DNA of 64,000 bases, from positions 29,620,864 through 29,684,863 of the forward strand of contig CM073322.1 of the NCBI GenBank assembly GCA_037043015.1. Direction: 5' to 3'. Origin of the DNA: Bryum argenteum (Eukaryota > Streptophyta > Bryopsida > Bryales > Bryaceae). A program made the position numbers and the translations under genes. Shown here one piece after another: positions 46,180-58,586 of the stretch. Under the pieces are notes generated by a model. That model saw nothing but the letters and a program-made list of their open reading frames with translations, had not been told where the DNA came from and searched no databases. Every line of letters starts with the position of its first letter. Position 1 is the first letter of the stretch.

Positions 46180-46800
46180 TAAGGACGAAAGGTACCACTA
46201 GAGCGTGCCACCTCGGTAAACTTGTCGATAGCTTTTAGCCAAACAACCCAAGCTTTAATTTGTCAATGTACGACAACTTTTGGATTCTAGAGTTTTGCTT
46301 GATGATAAAGACTAAGGAGCCAAAGTTGAAAACTCTTTAGCAACTTTAAGGTTTCAGAGTTTGTCATATTCAATTCTAGCTTCCAGCTTTCAACTCATTC
46401 CACTTGAAGCTTCATTGCAAGACTATGCTAATAGCTTCAAATTCAAAGCATACTTCGATAAGCATGGTACTCTTACGCTTAAAATTTGGTTACTTAATTA
46501 TTCAAAACCCAAATGGATAATATTATTCAGTCTCTTATCATGAAGTGCATTTATCCTTGAAGCTATCACTTAGTCTAAAACCACGCTCACATGCACTACA
46601 TTATGAACATGAGTGCATTGCCAGCTGCATTAGGGCTCACTGCAACTTGTGAGGCAATCACTAAGCTTCCAAGGTTTTTTGAGGTTTAATGGGCTCCCTT
46701 TGCTCACAACTTTTATTAGTTTCTTATCTCATAAACATTCTATTTAAATATGCATCATAAATTACCATAGTCAGTATTTAACATTTGATTTGGCATTTAG
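46180..46800. other. Gene-free stretch, nothing recognised
   Basis: AT-rich sequence. The phrase AAAACCCAAATGGATAATATT at about 46500 repeats one near 46065, so a decayed duplication is possible. Confidence 0.35.
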
Positions 46801-46814
46801 TGATACTTTCTTTT

Positions 46815-47100
46815 TAGGGGTCATTGGTTCCTAGTGATTAGTGTATGCCTTTGTATGAAGAAGAAGGACTCCAACCCTACTCGAGGAATTGAGGCTATTG
46901 GGTGTCAGTTTGACCTATCCTTGAATGCATGTCGGGAGGTCACAAGCACCAATGGTGAAACTACTATCTTATCGTGGAGTGGACATTTATGTTAATTCCC
47001 ACCTAGCTACTAGTGCCTTAGAAATTCCCAAAGTGGTATCTATCCAAAGGGCTCAAAGGTACCCATACAACCATGTCCACCTTTGTATGCAATGTACAAG
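46815..47100. mobile_element. SINE-like copy S5, rearranged
   Basis: TTCCTAGTGATTAGTGT at 46827 resembles an A box on the plus strand. From 46910 the sequence matches the plus strand of S2 (GAATGCATGTCGGGAGGTCA, CCCACCTAGCTACTAGTGCC, GGTACCCATACAACCATGTC), the reverse orientation. The two parts are probably separate remnants. Confidence 0.45.
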
Positions 47101-47109
47101 ATACTAAAT

Positions 47110-49650
47110 ATTATCTTTATTGTGATTCTTGAATGTAAATACACCGTGAAGAAGTTCACTCACATTACTATATAAATATCTGGAGTATAAGAAAGTGGAA
47201 AGTAAGTTCTGAAACACAAGAGCAAGTTAGTTAGCGTAAGGTATCGTGCTCCATAAGTAATTAGATTTCTAGAATAACACCCACTTAAATTGGTGATGGA
47301 AACAATTTTCATGAATTGGCAAAGCATCAAGAAGGTTGTCCCTCAAGTAATAATAATATTTCTTTAAAGCACAAAATAACATAAAGTTTGATAAATGGAC
47401 CTCAAATGAAACACCCTGGACTATAGCTATGCTGTAACTCCTAGGTCAATACAAATAGAATATGAAGAGAATAAAATAAAATCTTGTCAGTTCTTCGTTG
47501 AATGTGTGGAATGTTGGGAGTTTGGTGCTGTTGGGCGATGGAACCTCTTGCCGTAAGTGGACAGAAGTAGGTACATGTTGGCAACAAGTAAGGTAATGTG
47601 GAATGTGCAGGCAGGCAGGCAAAGGGGCTCCGAGGACCTTCATCGAAGAACAAGGGATGTTGCCATGTTGGTGTGTGATGCTTATTTGAGTCATGGTAAA
47701 CGTGAGAAGGGGTAACTTTTTGTCTTCGAATACGGCCCGAAAAGGAGTTTAAATGGAGAACGTGAGAAGGTGTAACAGATGCGGGGAATATTTGCAGTGG
47801 AACAACGCTTGTGTCCTGAGGCCGGCTATAATGGGTAAGCGCCACCGGTTGTCAGCGGTGAGGATCCCAGCGCGGGTGAATGCAGATTCCACAAGCCTGG
47901 CTTGGAGGAGGCTGGTGGTCGGGGAGCACAGTACTGTACAGTAATCTGCTCACGTTTGCCTGAAAGGGTCGGCGCGCGGCTGCCCCGTGCCGGGCCGGGC
48001 TGGCCCCATGTCTGCGAGCGCCACGCCAGGCCGGTTCCAGACATTCCAAAGTCAACAACGAGCTCATCAGGCAGGCTCAGGCACCCAGGCTCGCAGGCTC
48101 ACAGGCAGGCTTGCGAGTTGTTAGCTTTCTAGTGTAGCTAGCTTAGCTTTAGTGCGGTTGCAAGTAAGCCGGAGTATCCTGTGAATCAAAAGGATTGTTG
48201 AATTTGCTCTTAGCTAGTTGGGAGTGGTGCACCCATCTAGTAGTCGAGAACGTCGTCGTCGTCGTCGATGTGCAGTGGGTGTGTGAGTGCCAACCTTAGC
48301 TTGCCGCCTTGCTACTTCTTCGTAGCCCTCCCTTCGCTGGCTCCTTTTTCTCTCCTCTAACTTGCTTGAGCACTCACTCCACGACGCGATTACGTTTGCT
48401 TAAGCTAGATTTAAGGTCTATCATGGTGGCAGCCACTGCTTTCCGTTGCGGGCCTTACCCAGCTCTCTTGGTGAAGCGAAAGAAGAAGAAGCCAACGCTT
48501 GTGTAGCCATACAGAGCCGACGAGCACCAGCTTCTTCTCGCTCCTGTCGCTGGTGCTGCTGCAAGAAGGTAGACCGGGGCGTTACTTTGCTAGCTGCCGT
48601 TGCAGTTGTTGTATGGTGGGCGTGATGATGAGCCGGAGTTGAAGCCTTTGACGTTAGCAGTACTACTCCACCACCGCATGTGACCTGCCTCTGCGCTTGA
48701 ATGCATGGATATATTGCCATTGTCGGCTCCGACTCCTGCAGCAGCAGCAGCAGCTGCTGTACTACTACCCTCTCGGCGATGATCTTGTAACGACAGATGC
48801 CACAACCCTCCACGCGGCTAGCTGTACCACCTACTCCTTCGACGCAGTGAATTCGTTTGCATGTTCGCATTAAGTGAACATTCGTCGTTTCAGAAATCCC
48901 TCCTTCACAGTGAGTCTTCTTAATCGTAATCATCGTGGTAATACTATCCGAGGTTACATGTGGATGCAAGCCAGTCGGTGCCGTCCTGCTACTCCGTCGT
49001 GCATTCTGTTGTTTCACCAGCAACATGCACTGTGAGGTAGAGCGAGTCCGACAGATTCTAGAACTTACAGCAAGTTGAGGTCGTCTGCTCGTGATGGTTC
49101 CTTGATCAAGCTGTGTGTGTGTGCTCTCTCTCTTCATCTATGTCGACCACCTAGGTCGCCTGAATAGGCCAGGTGTCCAGATTGATGGGTACTCGATTGT
49201 ACAAATTCCTACCAATCGGCCGACGTGCGATAGGCTGTAGTAGTAGGAGTTGTAGTGCAGTAGTAGTACTGAATGCCCTAGTGCTCATCATCACCATCAT
49301 CATCAGCCTATTTGTAGATCTTTCCGAGTGACACCCCCTATCCTCGATGTCTTTTCCACTAGAGCTAATTCTTCGCCCAGTACAGCTCTCTTCGGCCCAA
49401 TCGATGCTGCCCTTCCTGCAGAGAGCGGGCTTACTCTTCCCTGCTCCGTTTTTGACTCCCTGACATCGATTAAGTTGATTGCGAACGGAGGCGCCTGGTG
49501 GAAACGCCTTACGAGTGCTTGTGAGTAATACAGATTGTGACGAGCGGCTTATGCCGCAATAGACAGATTCAAGATATCATTGAAAATACTATCGTGATGG
49601 AAAACAGCTAGCAGTAAGGGTGGTCGGCACGAAGCCAACCAGCGGCCGGG
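47110..49650. other. Region upstream of the GARP gene, partly GC-rich
   Basis: No gene is supported. From about 47800 the sequence is GC-richer with CAGG, GCAGCAG and CGTCGTCGT simple repeats, consistent with promoter and 5' leader sequence of the gene starting at 49651. A 238-codon minus-strand frame (48421-49137) is open but has low-complexity composition. A 66-codon plus-strand frame at 49328-49528 could be an upstream open frame if the transcript starts before it. Confidence 0.4.
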
Positions 49651-52600
49651 ATGCAGGGTCAGGTGGATTACAGCAGCGGCAGTGACGGAGGAGGTGGAAC
49701 AAGGAAATGGGGCACTGAGAATCCGAATTCGGGCAAGCATCGACACTCCGGCTCGTCCAGCGGGGAGTACACGCCGGAAAGATCTTCCGAGAGTCAGAAT
49801 GCCAACTCCGGAGGCAGCCCGGGCCGCAGTGGCTACCTCGGCGGCGGCAGCACCACGCGCAGCGGCGGCACTGTGCGGCAGTATGTGCGTTCGAAAATGC
49901 CGCGCTTGCGCTGGACCCCGGACCTACATCACTGCTTCGTGCTCGCCGTGGAGCGCCTCGGAGGCCAAGACAGTGAGTAGTCCTATTGTATATGATTCTT
50001 CCAACTGACAATCATCAATCCCTCGCAGCACAGAATCATTCTTCTTTAATTCACGTTTTAATTCTTTTCCCTCTCGCGCTGCATTTCCCAACGCCTTCTT
50101 GATGAGTTCACAAGCCAACAGATAGACAGTGTGCAGAGAGCAGCAGGGGATGCAGTGGTCCAGTAGTTACATTTCGGAGGATGATTGCTGAGGCTTTACC
50201 TCCCACACGATGTAGTAAATTCTGCAACATGACCAGTCAGACATTTACTAGAGTGATTGCCGGAGCGACATGCGGCACTGCAATCCCTGATCTGAGTAAT
50301 GACATGGTGGTGCACGTAAATGTGTTGCTTTCGGAGCTAGGTTATGTAGGTGGGAGAGTGTATCCCCAGAATGAACACCAACAAATAATATACAGTCTCT
50401 TTGAATCTAAAGAAGCAATAGAAGATTCTAGATGCTACATTTTGCAATCTGCGAGGATTCTCCTTTGTTTTTCTTTGACGAACATGAAAGTTGATAAGAA
50501 AATTTCACAGACCCTCGTCGCAGAGAAAACTCCCTTCTGTGCAACTTTCGATTGCTGTAGGTTGCCCTTCGACTTATCGGCGTCGTGTTCAACTCGAACG
50601 TGTTAGACCACTGACATTGATTTAGTGTCCACTTGGAATGAGTGAGAGGCCTGTCAGATGTGACGAAGATGTGACGAGTTGATATTTATGGTACCATCAT
50701 TTGCCGCTGCAGGAGCAACTCCGAAATTAGTTCTTCAACTGATGGACGTCAAAGGTCTCACCATTGCTCATGTCAAGAGCCATCTGCAGGTAAGGGCGTC
50801 GTTTCAAATTCCTCGTTCCCCACCCCCCCCCCCCCCTCTTTTTACTTTTTTATTGTTGCAATTGCAGTATTGTCTTCTGTGAGTTAAACTCAAGTCTCGT
50901 AATGTAGCTCATTCACTACAGAAACATCACTTTCTTCAGAGAGCAGCGCAGAAGCAATGATGGAGATTCCTCTTACTGAACTTTTGTATTGACCCAGAGC
51001 ATTCAATGTGTCTTTCTTCCAGTAAGTAATTGTTAGCAGAGACGATTACCTGCCAGTACCCAGGCACCTATTGCTTACTAGTACTTGTAATCTATGGATA
51101 TTCGCAGATGTACCGGAGTATGAAGAACGACGAGAACGGACAAAGTGGTACAATGACTATCCTATTTGCTTCAGAATTTAACTCGAACATTTATGTCGCT
51201 CGTGTTTATGGCCTCCGCTGTTCTCAAGATCCATGTGTCGATTTCCATTTCCCAGCTTCCAGATTGTCGGCGTCAGACCATAGTCCAGCTTATCAGAACA
51301 CACTCAAGTTCTGCCGCAAGTGTTAAGATCACCACAGCCCTGATTATGGATTGTCATCTCCCAAGCGTCTACCATGTGACCGATATTAGCTGTTAACCTT
51401 CACGAGCCTAAACTTTCAATACTCTGAAAGATCCCTAGTAGCTTGAGGCAGTGTAAGGTGTTAGCTCCGGAACAATGATCCGCCCGTCGAAGTGTAACCT
51501 TTAGGTTTGGGCGAGAATAGTAAAGTTGAGGATGATCGATAGCTTTAAATAAGTGACCCTTGCGGATGTTTCGACTTCCTATCCAGCTTTTCTCCTGTTA
51601 CTAGATGGGAACACGAAGTAGCTAACGTGTATACAGTCACAATGGCTCAGTTTCTGTTCATTCGACGAGTCTTTAGGATACTTAGTAGTTAGAGTCCTCA
51701 CAATGTGTGTGAAAAGATGCAACGGAGTAAGCTCGGAACCTGCAGATGTTAACACCGGACGGCATTTGCTATTGAGCAGATTGTACGAGAATAATGCTCG
51801 TTAACATGAGCGAGTGATGATATGCAGGATTAGTGCAAGGAGATCAGATGATGGGGGATCAAGGCACTTCCGACATAGCACTTCTGCATTCGTCGTTTGG
51901 GATCCAGCGGAGAGACCAGTTCCAAGGGCAGGCTTTGCACATGAGGGACTCCGACATCACTAGTATACCCATTTTTTCGAATAACCTCCATCGGCAAGCG
52001 GGAGCTCTTCAACCCCCGGACCACCTCCCTGCTGTGACTTCCAGGTAAACTATCACATGGAAACTTTTACACACAGACAAGCCACTACTGTCGACAGTCC
52101 ATGCGATGCAGAGAGCGTAACTATGAGTTGGAATGCTCCGACAGGCACGATGTCCATGAAGAGTGGAGCAACCGGGCTGCATCTGGACCTCCCACTGGTC
52201 ACCGCGACTGGTCAGAAAACGAGATCCAGCTAGTGGAATGGAGGAGGCGTGGGGAGCAGGGTGGTCTAGCTAGAGGAGCTAGTTCGTTCAGTGACCAGTC
52301 CAGACTTGACATGCATGACGACCGATGGTCAGCACGACCGACTACTGCAGTCTCGGCAGGAGACTGGGAGAGGAAGCATCAACATATCGATATAAGCCTT
52401 GGTAAGCACTGTTATTCAAAATCTTGCATGTTTTCGTGGAGAAGTATAATCCAATGAGTTGAAGTTAAGGGAACGAACTCGGATTTGGACTAGGTGGGAG
52501 ATTCGCTGCATTTCAGGATGGCCCTTGGCTTCAGCCAGGAGGTATGAACTCCACAGTAGCTCCGCAGCAGCAGCAACAATTCGAAGCCTTGAAGAGACAG

Positions 52601-53528
52601 GAAATTGCAAGCGAGTGGGATAGATGGCGAGCACACGGAGCGCGGCAAGAGTGGCCTGGCGGCAGGCAATCCACCAGGCACAATGTCACGACGTCCGACG
52701 AACCTACTTCGACAACGCCAGATCATAATCCTCACGTCCACTTCAAGCAACTTCTAGACCACAGCTGCAGTTCTTCCAACATACAGGAAAAGCAGCAACA
52801 GCATCAGCAGCCGCGCACTTGGGAGAACGAGGCCCCTTATCGTTCATCCAGTTGGCCTGCCATGTTCGGCGCCCCAGACCAGCACACCGCTCAGGTGCGA
52901 ATTCTCCAAGTCATTGTTCTTGAATCTCGCGTTCATGACAAATGATGTAGTAAGATCATTCTCGAACCTTTCCTGGTTTCGATCAAGCCAAATATCACGG
53001 TGCACATTGCATACTGGAGATGCCGTAATAATCCGACACTGGTGCACTAAATGCACAAGAACTGGAGTACAGATATCGTAATATGTGCCGGAATAACGTA
53101 CTAATTTAATGCTACTATCGATGCAGAGAGGGTCAGATCGATATCATATAGAAAGTCGGAGTCGACCATACATGGAATTGGAAGCAAACATGGGGAGTCC
53201 ATGGACGTTCATGGCGCGGCGGCAAGATCAAGGCGAGCAGGCGTCGGCTTCGACGAGATCGAACATGGACGGGGAGCCCAATAGCACGACCCTGTCTCTC
53301 TACCCTTCCAGCTCCCACTCGCAGACACACAACAGTAGAAGTAGTAATTATGATAATAAGAGTTTGTCCCCTCGTCATCACCGCCACCACCACCATTCCA
53401 TGAACTTGCCAGATATGAATGAAGACCACGACTACGACTCTTTGGCGCAAAGCGAGGGTGTACAATTACAGCCGCCGCAGGCGGGGATCACCTTAGATCT
53501 CACCATGTCTATAGGTGCTCCAGGTTAG
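49651..53528 (+). CDS. GARP (G2-like, SHLQMYR-type) transcription factor
   Basis: The predicted nuclear DNA-binding regulator has seven coding exons: 49651-49972, 50713-50789, 51108-51147, 51828-52044, 52112-52401, 52539-52894 and 53127-53528, joining in frame to 567 residues. The single Myb-like GARP domain spans residues 82-139: KMPRLRWTPDLHHCFVLAVE, GGQD across the first junction, ATPKLVLQLMDVKGLTIAHV, then SHLQMYR. Splitting this domain over three exons is usual for the family. The pattern KMPRLRW...GGQ-RATPK...SHLQMYRS fits the group containing Arabidopsis At1g14600 and At2g38300 better than KANADI proper. The rest is low complexity: a glutamine run (325-329), a histidine run near 507-514, and a terminal LDLTM (557-561) resembling an EAR repression motif. 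Introns 1-3 are long, 4-6 short. Exon 6 uses the acceptor at 52538 to keep frame; an AG at 52516 would shift it. Function is inferred from family only. Confidence 0.88.
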
Positions 53529-54595
53529 CTTTTTTGTTTCTTCTATTTTCCTTTCTCGTCGTGAAATCATGTCAAAACTTTTGCCTGCCTTACATGGTTA
53601 AGTGCACTATTTTGGTCCATTCTTTACAAGTGAGAGAACTCTATCTAGCTCTCAAGTTTTGTCGATAGCTTTATGACTTCCTGCAGCACCAACTAGGTGA
53701 AGGGACATCGATCGAACCCTGATCAGATGATACCAGCACACTGCAGGAAATGCCACAAGGAACCTGATACCAGTTGCAGATCGAAAAATAACTCGTGATT
53801 TTGGGTACAGATCCTTATTCGGGTCGCCAAATCTGGAAAGCCTGCAGACCGGCTCGTTGACAAAATGAAAGAACCTTGAATATTATTGATACATTTTCGC
53901 CCCTGTCAATGTCGATTACTGTTCATTCTCGTTAGTTCCTGCCTAGATGGATGGATAGCAGGCCCTTGTCAACTTAGGAGCTCAGAAGTGGTACATTCGA
54001 TCATGAACTCCGTGCCACGGACAACCACTGCAAAGTAACGTCTTCGCAAGCCTAACTAGCCACCTGGCTACTTGTTCTATCCATCTTGACATATGGTTAT
54101 ATAACCTAGCTACTCTAACGCCCCACAGCCGTGTAGCACTTGCCATCGACGGTCTCCATGTCATCGACGTGCATTTATCAATGACGACACGTTCGCATGT
54201 TCTGCTGGCAGAATTTCGGCAGAAGTGGAACTGGCACTTGTCTTATTCATTTAAGCTCTTTCTGCTGGATGGGAATAATCCCTCGCCATCACCATCACTC
54301 TGCAGCTGATAAGTCTCCCAACTTGAACCCACCGGTAACTCGATCTCGAGATTTGCTCCGAGTGACGTCCTACGAATATGCAACAAGACGTAACCGCGTA
54401 CAGAATATATTCTGGAATAAGTCGCTGAGGCCGGAACTATACAACTGGTACGCAACAACAACAATGTACAGTTCCACACATCAACAGTGAAACACATTCA
54501 CGGATGTTGTAGATTTGATTCTGTTTCGGACTTCATTGGTTCGCAAGGATCGTGGGATCAGCAACATGCAAATCAACTGATTGTATGGGAGTGCA
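53529..54595. other. 3' flank of the GARP gene, nothing recognised
   Basis: The first few hundred bases are presumably the 3' untranslated region. No coding sequence or repeat was supported beyond it. Confidence 0.4.
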
Positions 54596-54597
54596 AC

Positions 54598-54744
54598 TTC
54601 TACCACAAAAACTAGACTTGATTTAGCATCCAACCCAAGTGATTTCATCCAAAACGGACTCTAAATCAAGAAGTTATGGCTCATCAAAGTTTCTACCCTT
54701 CATTCACGATATTGTTTATTGACATTTGACACGTTTGGGGGTTA
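54598..54744. mobile_element. F1 terminal fragment with TTAA end
   Basis: CAACCCAAGTGATTTCATCC, AAAACGGACTC, TCTACCCTTCATTCACGAT and the end GACACGTTTGGGGG followed by TTAA (54741-54744) match the last ~145 bp of copy E. The rest of the element is absent. Confidence 0.75.
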
Positions 54745-55110
54745 AATGCGTTTCTCTAGTGTATCCTACTCTCAATGTAATCCACCATAGATTACATTTT
54801 TGAGGGGTGGTTACGTGATCAAAAACTACAACTATCGAAAAACAACCTTACTTTCTTATATTCATATTATCTTTCTCATGCCTTTAGTGTCATGAAATAT
54901 AATAGTGTTTGAAGCATGATTGGGGATAGAATCTTATTGCTTTACGCAACTCCATGAAAATGAATTATTTCTAAGACACCTCATGGATGGTAAGAGGTGT
55001 GGTTGGTGGAGAGATCGGACCACTCACAAATTTTAACAAATATTTCAACAAACAAAATATCATAAACATGAGAGGTTGATGTTTGGATCCTTGGTAGGCT
55101 TATATCAAGG
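54745..55110. other. Gene-free stretch, nothing recognised
   Basis: AT-rich sequence without supported features. Confidence 0.4.
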
Positions 55111-55116
55111 TTGTCA

Positions 55117-55835
55117 TCTTGTTCAATCAGATGCTAGCAGTAAACAGTGAATTCCCTTCAGAGGGATTTTTTTATCAAAAGTTTGAGAACTCATTTTCAA
55201 CTCAGAAATGATCGGATTTGAGAACCGTAAAGTGTTTTGGAATCACATTGGAGTGTACTACAATACTATGGGTAAATTATCAATTCTTTCTTGTGATATT
55301 ATTTAACAAGTTTCAACTTTCAAGTACTTCATACACCATTTACCATGAATTAACTCTTACTTCGTGCTTCAGTTACAAAGTAAATTGCAAATTTAATAAA
55401 GCTTCCAAAGTTGTTCTCAGAATACTTCAACACATACTTTTTTGGAGCACTCATATATCTCTTGGTTGTTTGTTTGACTTGAAGCCCAAACACAAACAAG
55501 AGATATATAAATGCTTCAAAAAGTATGCACTCAAGCACTTCTCGAAGCTCATTTCAAATTTGCAATTGATTAAATGGACTTCGTAACAGAAGCAAGAAGT
55601 AAGAGTAATCAATGATAAATGCTCTATGAAGTACTTGAAACTTGTTGAATAATATCATTAATCATTTACCCCTCATATTGTACTACACTCCAATGTGATT
55701 CCAAAACACTTTACTCTTCTCAAATCCCATCACATCATTTCTGAGTCCAAAATGAGTCCTCAAACTTTCGCAAAAAAACTTCCCTCTGAATAGGAAACTC
55801 GTTAACTGCAGGTACCGGACTGTACTGTACAATGG
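55117..55835. mobile_element. Foldback element, family W copy 2
   Basis: The arms share TTTGAGAACCGTAAAGTG, AAGTACTTCATACACCAT and the right terminus CTGTACTGTACAATGGC with the copy at 10493-11489. The two arms are complementary over about 280 bp. The left terminus is decayed. No target duplication identified. Confidence 0.7.
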
Positions 55836-56132
55836 CTAAAGCATGTCAAGCTTTCCTCCAGATGTAAAAACTCACCATCATCCGGTAGAAGGGGTCGTTT
55901 AGAGGGTCTCCGGTGCAGATGCTCTCAACGCTAGCCATTCTAAATACTTGCAGAACTCAAATTCCTACTCGAATACCAGAACGTAGAATGTGACGAGCTA
56001 GCTTCCTCGAACGTTCGGCAGCTGCTGCAAGGAAATGACAATGAGCCGCATTGCCTTTCCAAAATGAGGTCAAGCTATGGATAAAATAGAATTGAGGTGT
56101 GTACTGTACTCTTTATGCAATATTGTAATGTA

Positions 56133-56234
56133 CTCCCTCTGTCCCATTATAACTGTCCAGTAGGTTCTCTCAACTCCATCCCTCAAGGTAGATTTGAGAG
56201 AACCTACTGGACAATTATAATGGGACAGAGGGAG
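56133..56234. mobile_element. Stowaway MITE copy 1
   Basis: CTCCCTCTGTCCCATTATAA and its complement end the element, TA flanks it (56131-56132 and 56235-56236), and the 102 bp form one near-perfect hairpin. These are the defining traits of plant Stowaway (Tc1/mariner) MITEs. Confidence 0.95.
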
Positions 56235-56644
56235 TATATGGTATGGAATAATGTATGGCGCAATAAAATACATGGAAATAATAAAAGAGACTGAGGAGCT
56301 TGAATGGTACGGTACCTAGTGAGTAGTTCACGGCTACACGCCATATGATACACGAGACAGAATAAAAATGTGGGTATTGAACTCCAGGCGTACATCATGC
56401 GAATGATGAACTTACACACTTACCAGGCTCGGAAAGAATGAATAAAGAATTTACTGCAGGATCGACTCTCACTGTGGAAAAAGCAAACATAAAAGAATGA
56501 TTGTCGCAAATAAGTTATTATGTTACAATGGTCAGTTGATAGATATATCAATGTATCTCTGTCTGAACTCGTACGGATCTGACTAAAGGTTTCAGGCTGG
56601 GTTCTGTTCACTCCTTAGAGGCCGTCTAGCTCGGGCACCCTTAA

Positions 56645-56996
56645 CCCTTTGGGGTCTGAAACGGGCAGCCCAAAATTGGATCACAACATCTTTTGGACTT
56701 GGGCATTATGAATAGTGCACTTTTTGAACTTAGGCATCATGAATGGATCAATCAATGATGAGCTTGTAACCTTCTACAAGTTTATGTACAACCTAACCTA
56801 CCTACCACAATCCTTTCGAAGCACAAAATCACGCATACAAATTGTGATTCGAATTGTAAAATTTCACTTTTTGAATACATCATAAGAAGGTGACCAATTT
56901 GACATCAGAATATAAGTGAAAAGTTGAGTACAGTGAGAGCTACAAGGCATATTCTCTTGGAAAAGAGCCCCTTCGGCTTGCTTGGGCGTTTAAGGA
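56645..56996. mobile_element. F4 TTAA element
   Basis: CCCTTTGGGGTCTGAAAC starts after TTAA (56641-56644), and TTGGGCGTTTAAGGA ends before TTAA (56997-57000). Inverted repeats are poorer than in F1-F3, and length is 352 bp. A truncated relative lies at 39678. Confidence 0.7.
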
Positions 56997-57000
56997 TTAA

Positions 57001-58020
57001 ATGAGTGCTAACAGTGTTTCTTGGAGCCCCATCAGTCAATAGGGTTTTTCCTTCACAATTCGTGGAATTTTTTATTTGGACCCCAAACCACCGTTTTTGA
57101 TATTTTTGAATTTAAAAATGGAGCCTGCGGCCGAAAATTACCATAGAAGTCCATTCCTTGGCATTTTAAGCCTGAACATTGAAAATTTAGGGGGCTCTTT
57201 ACTCCTCCCCCTCCCTTGCTCCCAAAAAATGCTCGTAGCACTGATTTACAGTGATCCGTCTAGCTTCTTCATGGGTGGTCACTTGGGCCTTCTTTACATT
57301 AGAAGCCTCCAGCCAAACTCCAATTGGGTCTCGGCCCATACTTGAGAAGCTAATCCTTGCGAAGCCATGGTCTTTGAATGTAGTTTAAAGTGAGAGAAGG
57401 CCAAATACTCCTATGTGGAGCTTTTTCTAGAATAAACTTAAAATATACTAAATGATTAGTCGTGGTTTTTTTGCCCAAAGACCCTCCGGAGGATTTTCAG
57501 TTAGGTTCACCTTGTTGAGGTAGGTCTGACTACAACTCCGGGGGACTGTAAAGAAAAGCAGTTTTTTGTGCCAACAAGGCAAAAAGTGCTTGCCATGTTA
57601 TTTTGGCTCCCTTTTCTCCCTTGGACTAAAATTTGCTTTTGTAAAGCTTCTCTTCATTGGCTTCTCAATTCCTAGTGTAAAGAGGGCCGCAATTGTTGAA
57701 TTTTTTAATTTTTTTAAATTTTTTTTTTCACCCCCGACAAAAAGAAAGGAAAACGTTTCCTCATCATTTAGATGAATTCCTTTTCCGGTGGAAACGTTTT
57801 TCTCAATACTAGAAAGGGTGGCATGCTCCTTTTGGAGAATGGCCACACTTTGTAGGTGATTGAACCAATTGGGGTAATATTTTCGATATTGTTATAAAAT
57901 TCAAAAAGAGGGCTTGTAGGTGCACCACAAACCTAAAGTACTTAGCCTAGATGTCACTTAAAATTTAAGTTCTAGTTATATTGGAACTCAAGACTGAAAA
58001 TCAAAATCTTAATTTTTTGG
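57001..58020. other. Gene-free stretch, nothing recognised
   Basis: Poly(T)-rich sequence lies near 57700-57730. The frames at 57053-57846 occur on both strands and show no motif. Confidence 0.35.
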
Positions 58021-58024
58021 TTAA

Positions 58025-58582
58025 TCCCTAAACGCTCTAGATGTTGAAATTGATCATTGTGGATGACAACCCAAAATTTTGAAGACCCATGTTCTCTTCA
58101 TCCAGGGTCTAATTTTAATTAAATTAAATTTGTTGGGTGAAATTTCAAATGAAATCTTTCTATGATGAATTCATATCTCAATCCACAACGGCATCAATTT
58201 ATAGCATGAATTTTTTTTCAAACTTGATTTGATTTGAGACCCAACCCACATAATTTCGAATAAAAATTTCTATTTCATAAATTTCTTGTTGACTTTTGTG
58301 ATTTTAAGATGTTGAAAGTAATTTTTAGTGGAATCAATTTCCTAATAGCTTCCTATTGATGCTTTCATTTATTTTTAGCTGAAAAAAATGCATAATTCTC
58401 AAAGAGTTGTATCTTCTCTACTCATGATGATTGTATTGATATGTTGGGTTTGATTCCAATTCAAGTCTATTATTTGTGATAGAGAACTTGGTTCAATTTA
58501 ATACGTTTTGAAGACATGGCATGTATTTGAGTGCAAGAGATTTGCTTTGGACTATTTGTCTTTTGGATTTTTTGGGGTATTT
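58025..58582. mobile_element. F1 fragment with left TTAA end
   Basis: TTAA (58021-58024) is followed by TCCCTAAACGCTCTAGATGT and then decayed F1 interior phrases in copy B orientation. The right half is missing because the next F1 copy begins at 58587. Confidence 0.6.
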
Positions 58583-58586
58583 TTAA

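Noticed and set aside
47441..47845. 134-codon minus-strand frame
   Set aside because: The sequence is rich in histidine, proline and threonine without a motif, and overlaps another frame on the same strand.
50181..50606. 141-codon plus-strand frame
   Set aside because: It lies within intron 1 of the GARP gene, and the flanking exons join in frame to give an intact DNA-binding domain without it.
49651..53528. Calling the GARP gene KANADI
   Set aside because: The domain wording (KMPRLRW, GGQD, LVLQLMDVKGLTIAHV) fits the At1g14600/At2g38300 group better than the KANADI domain, so no gene symbol is given.
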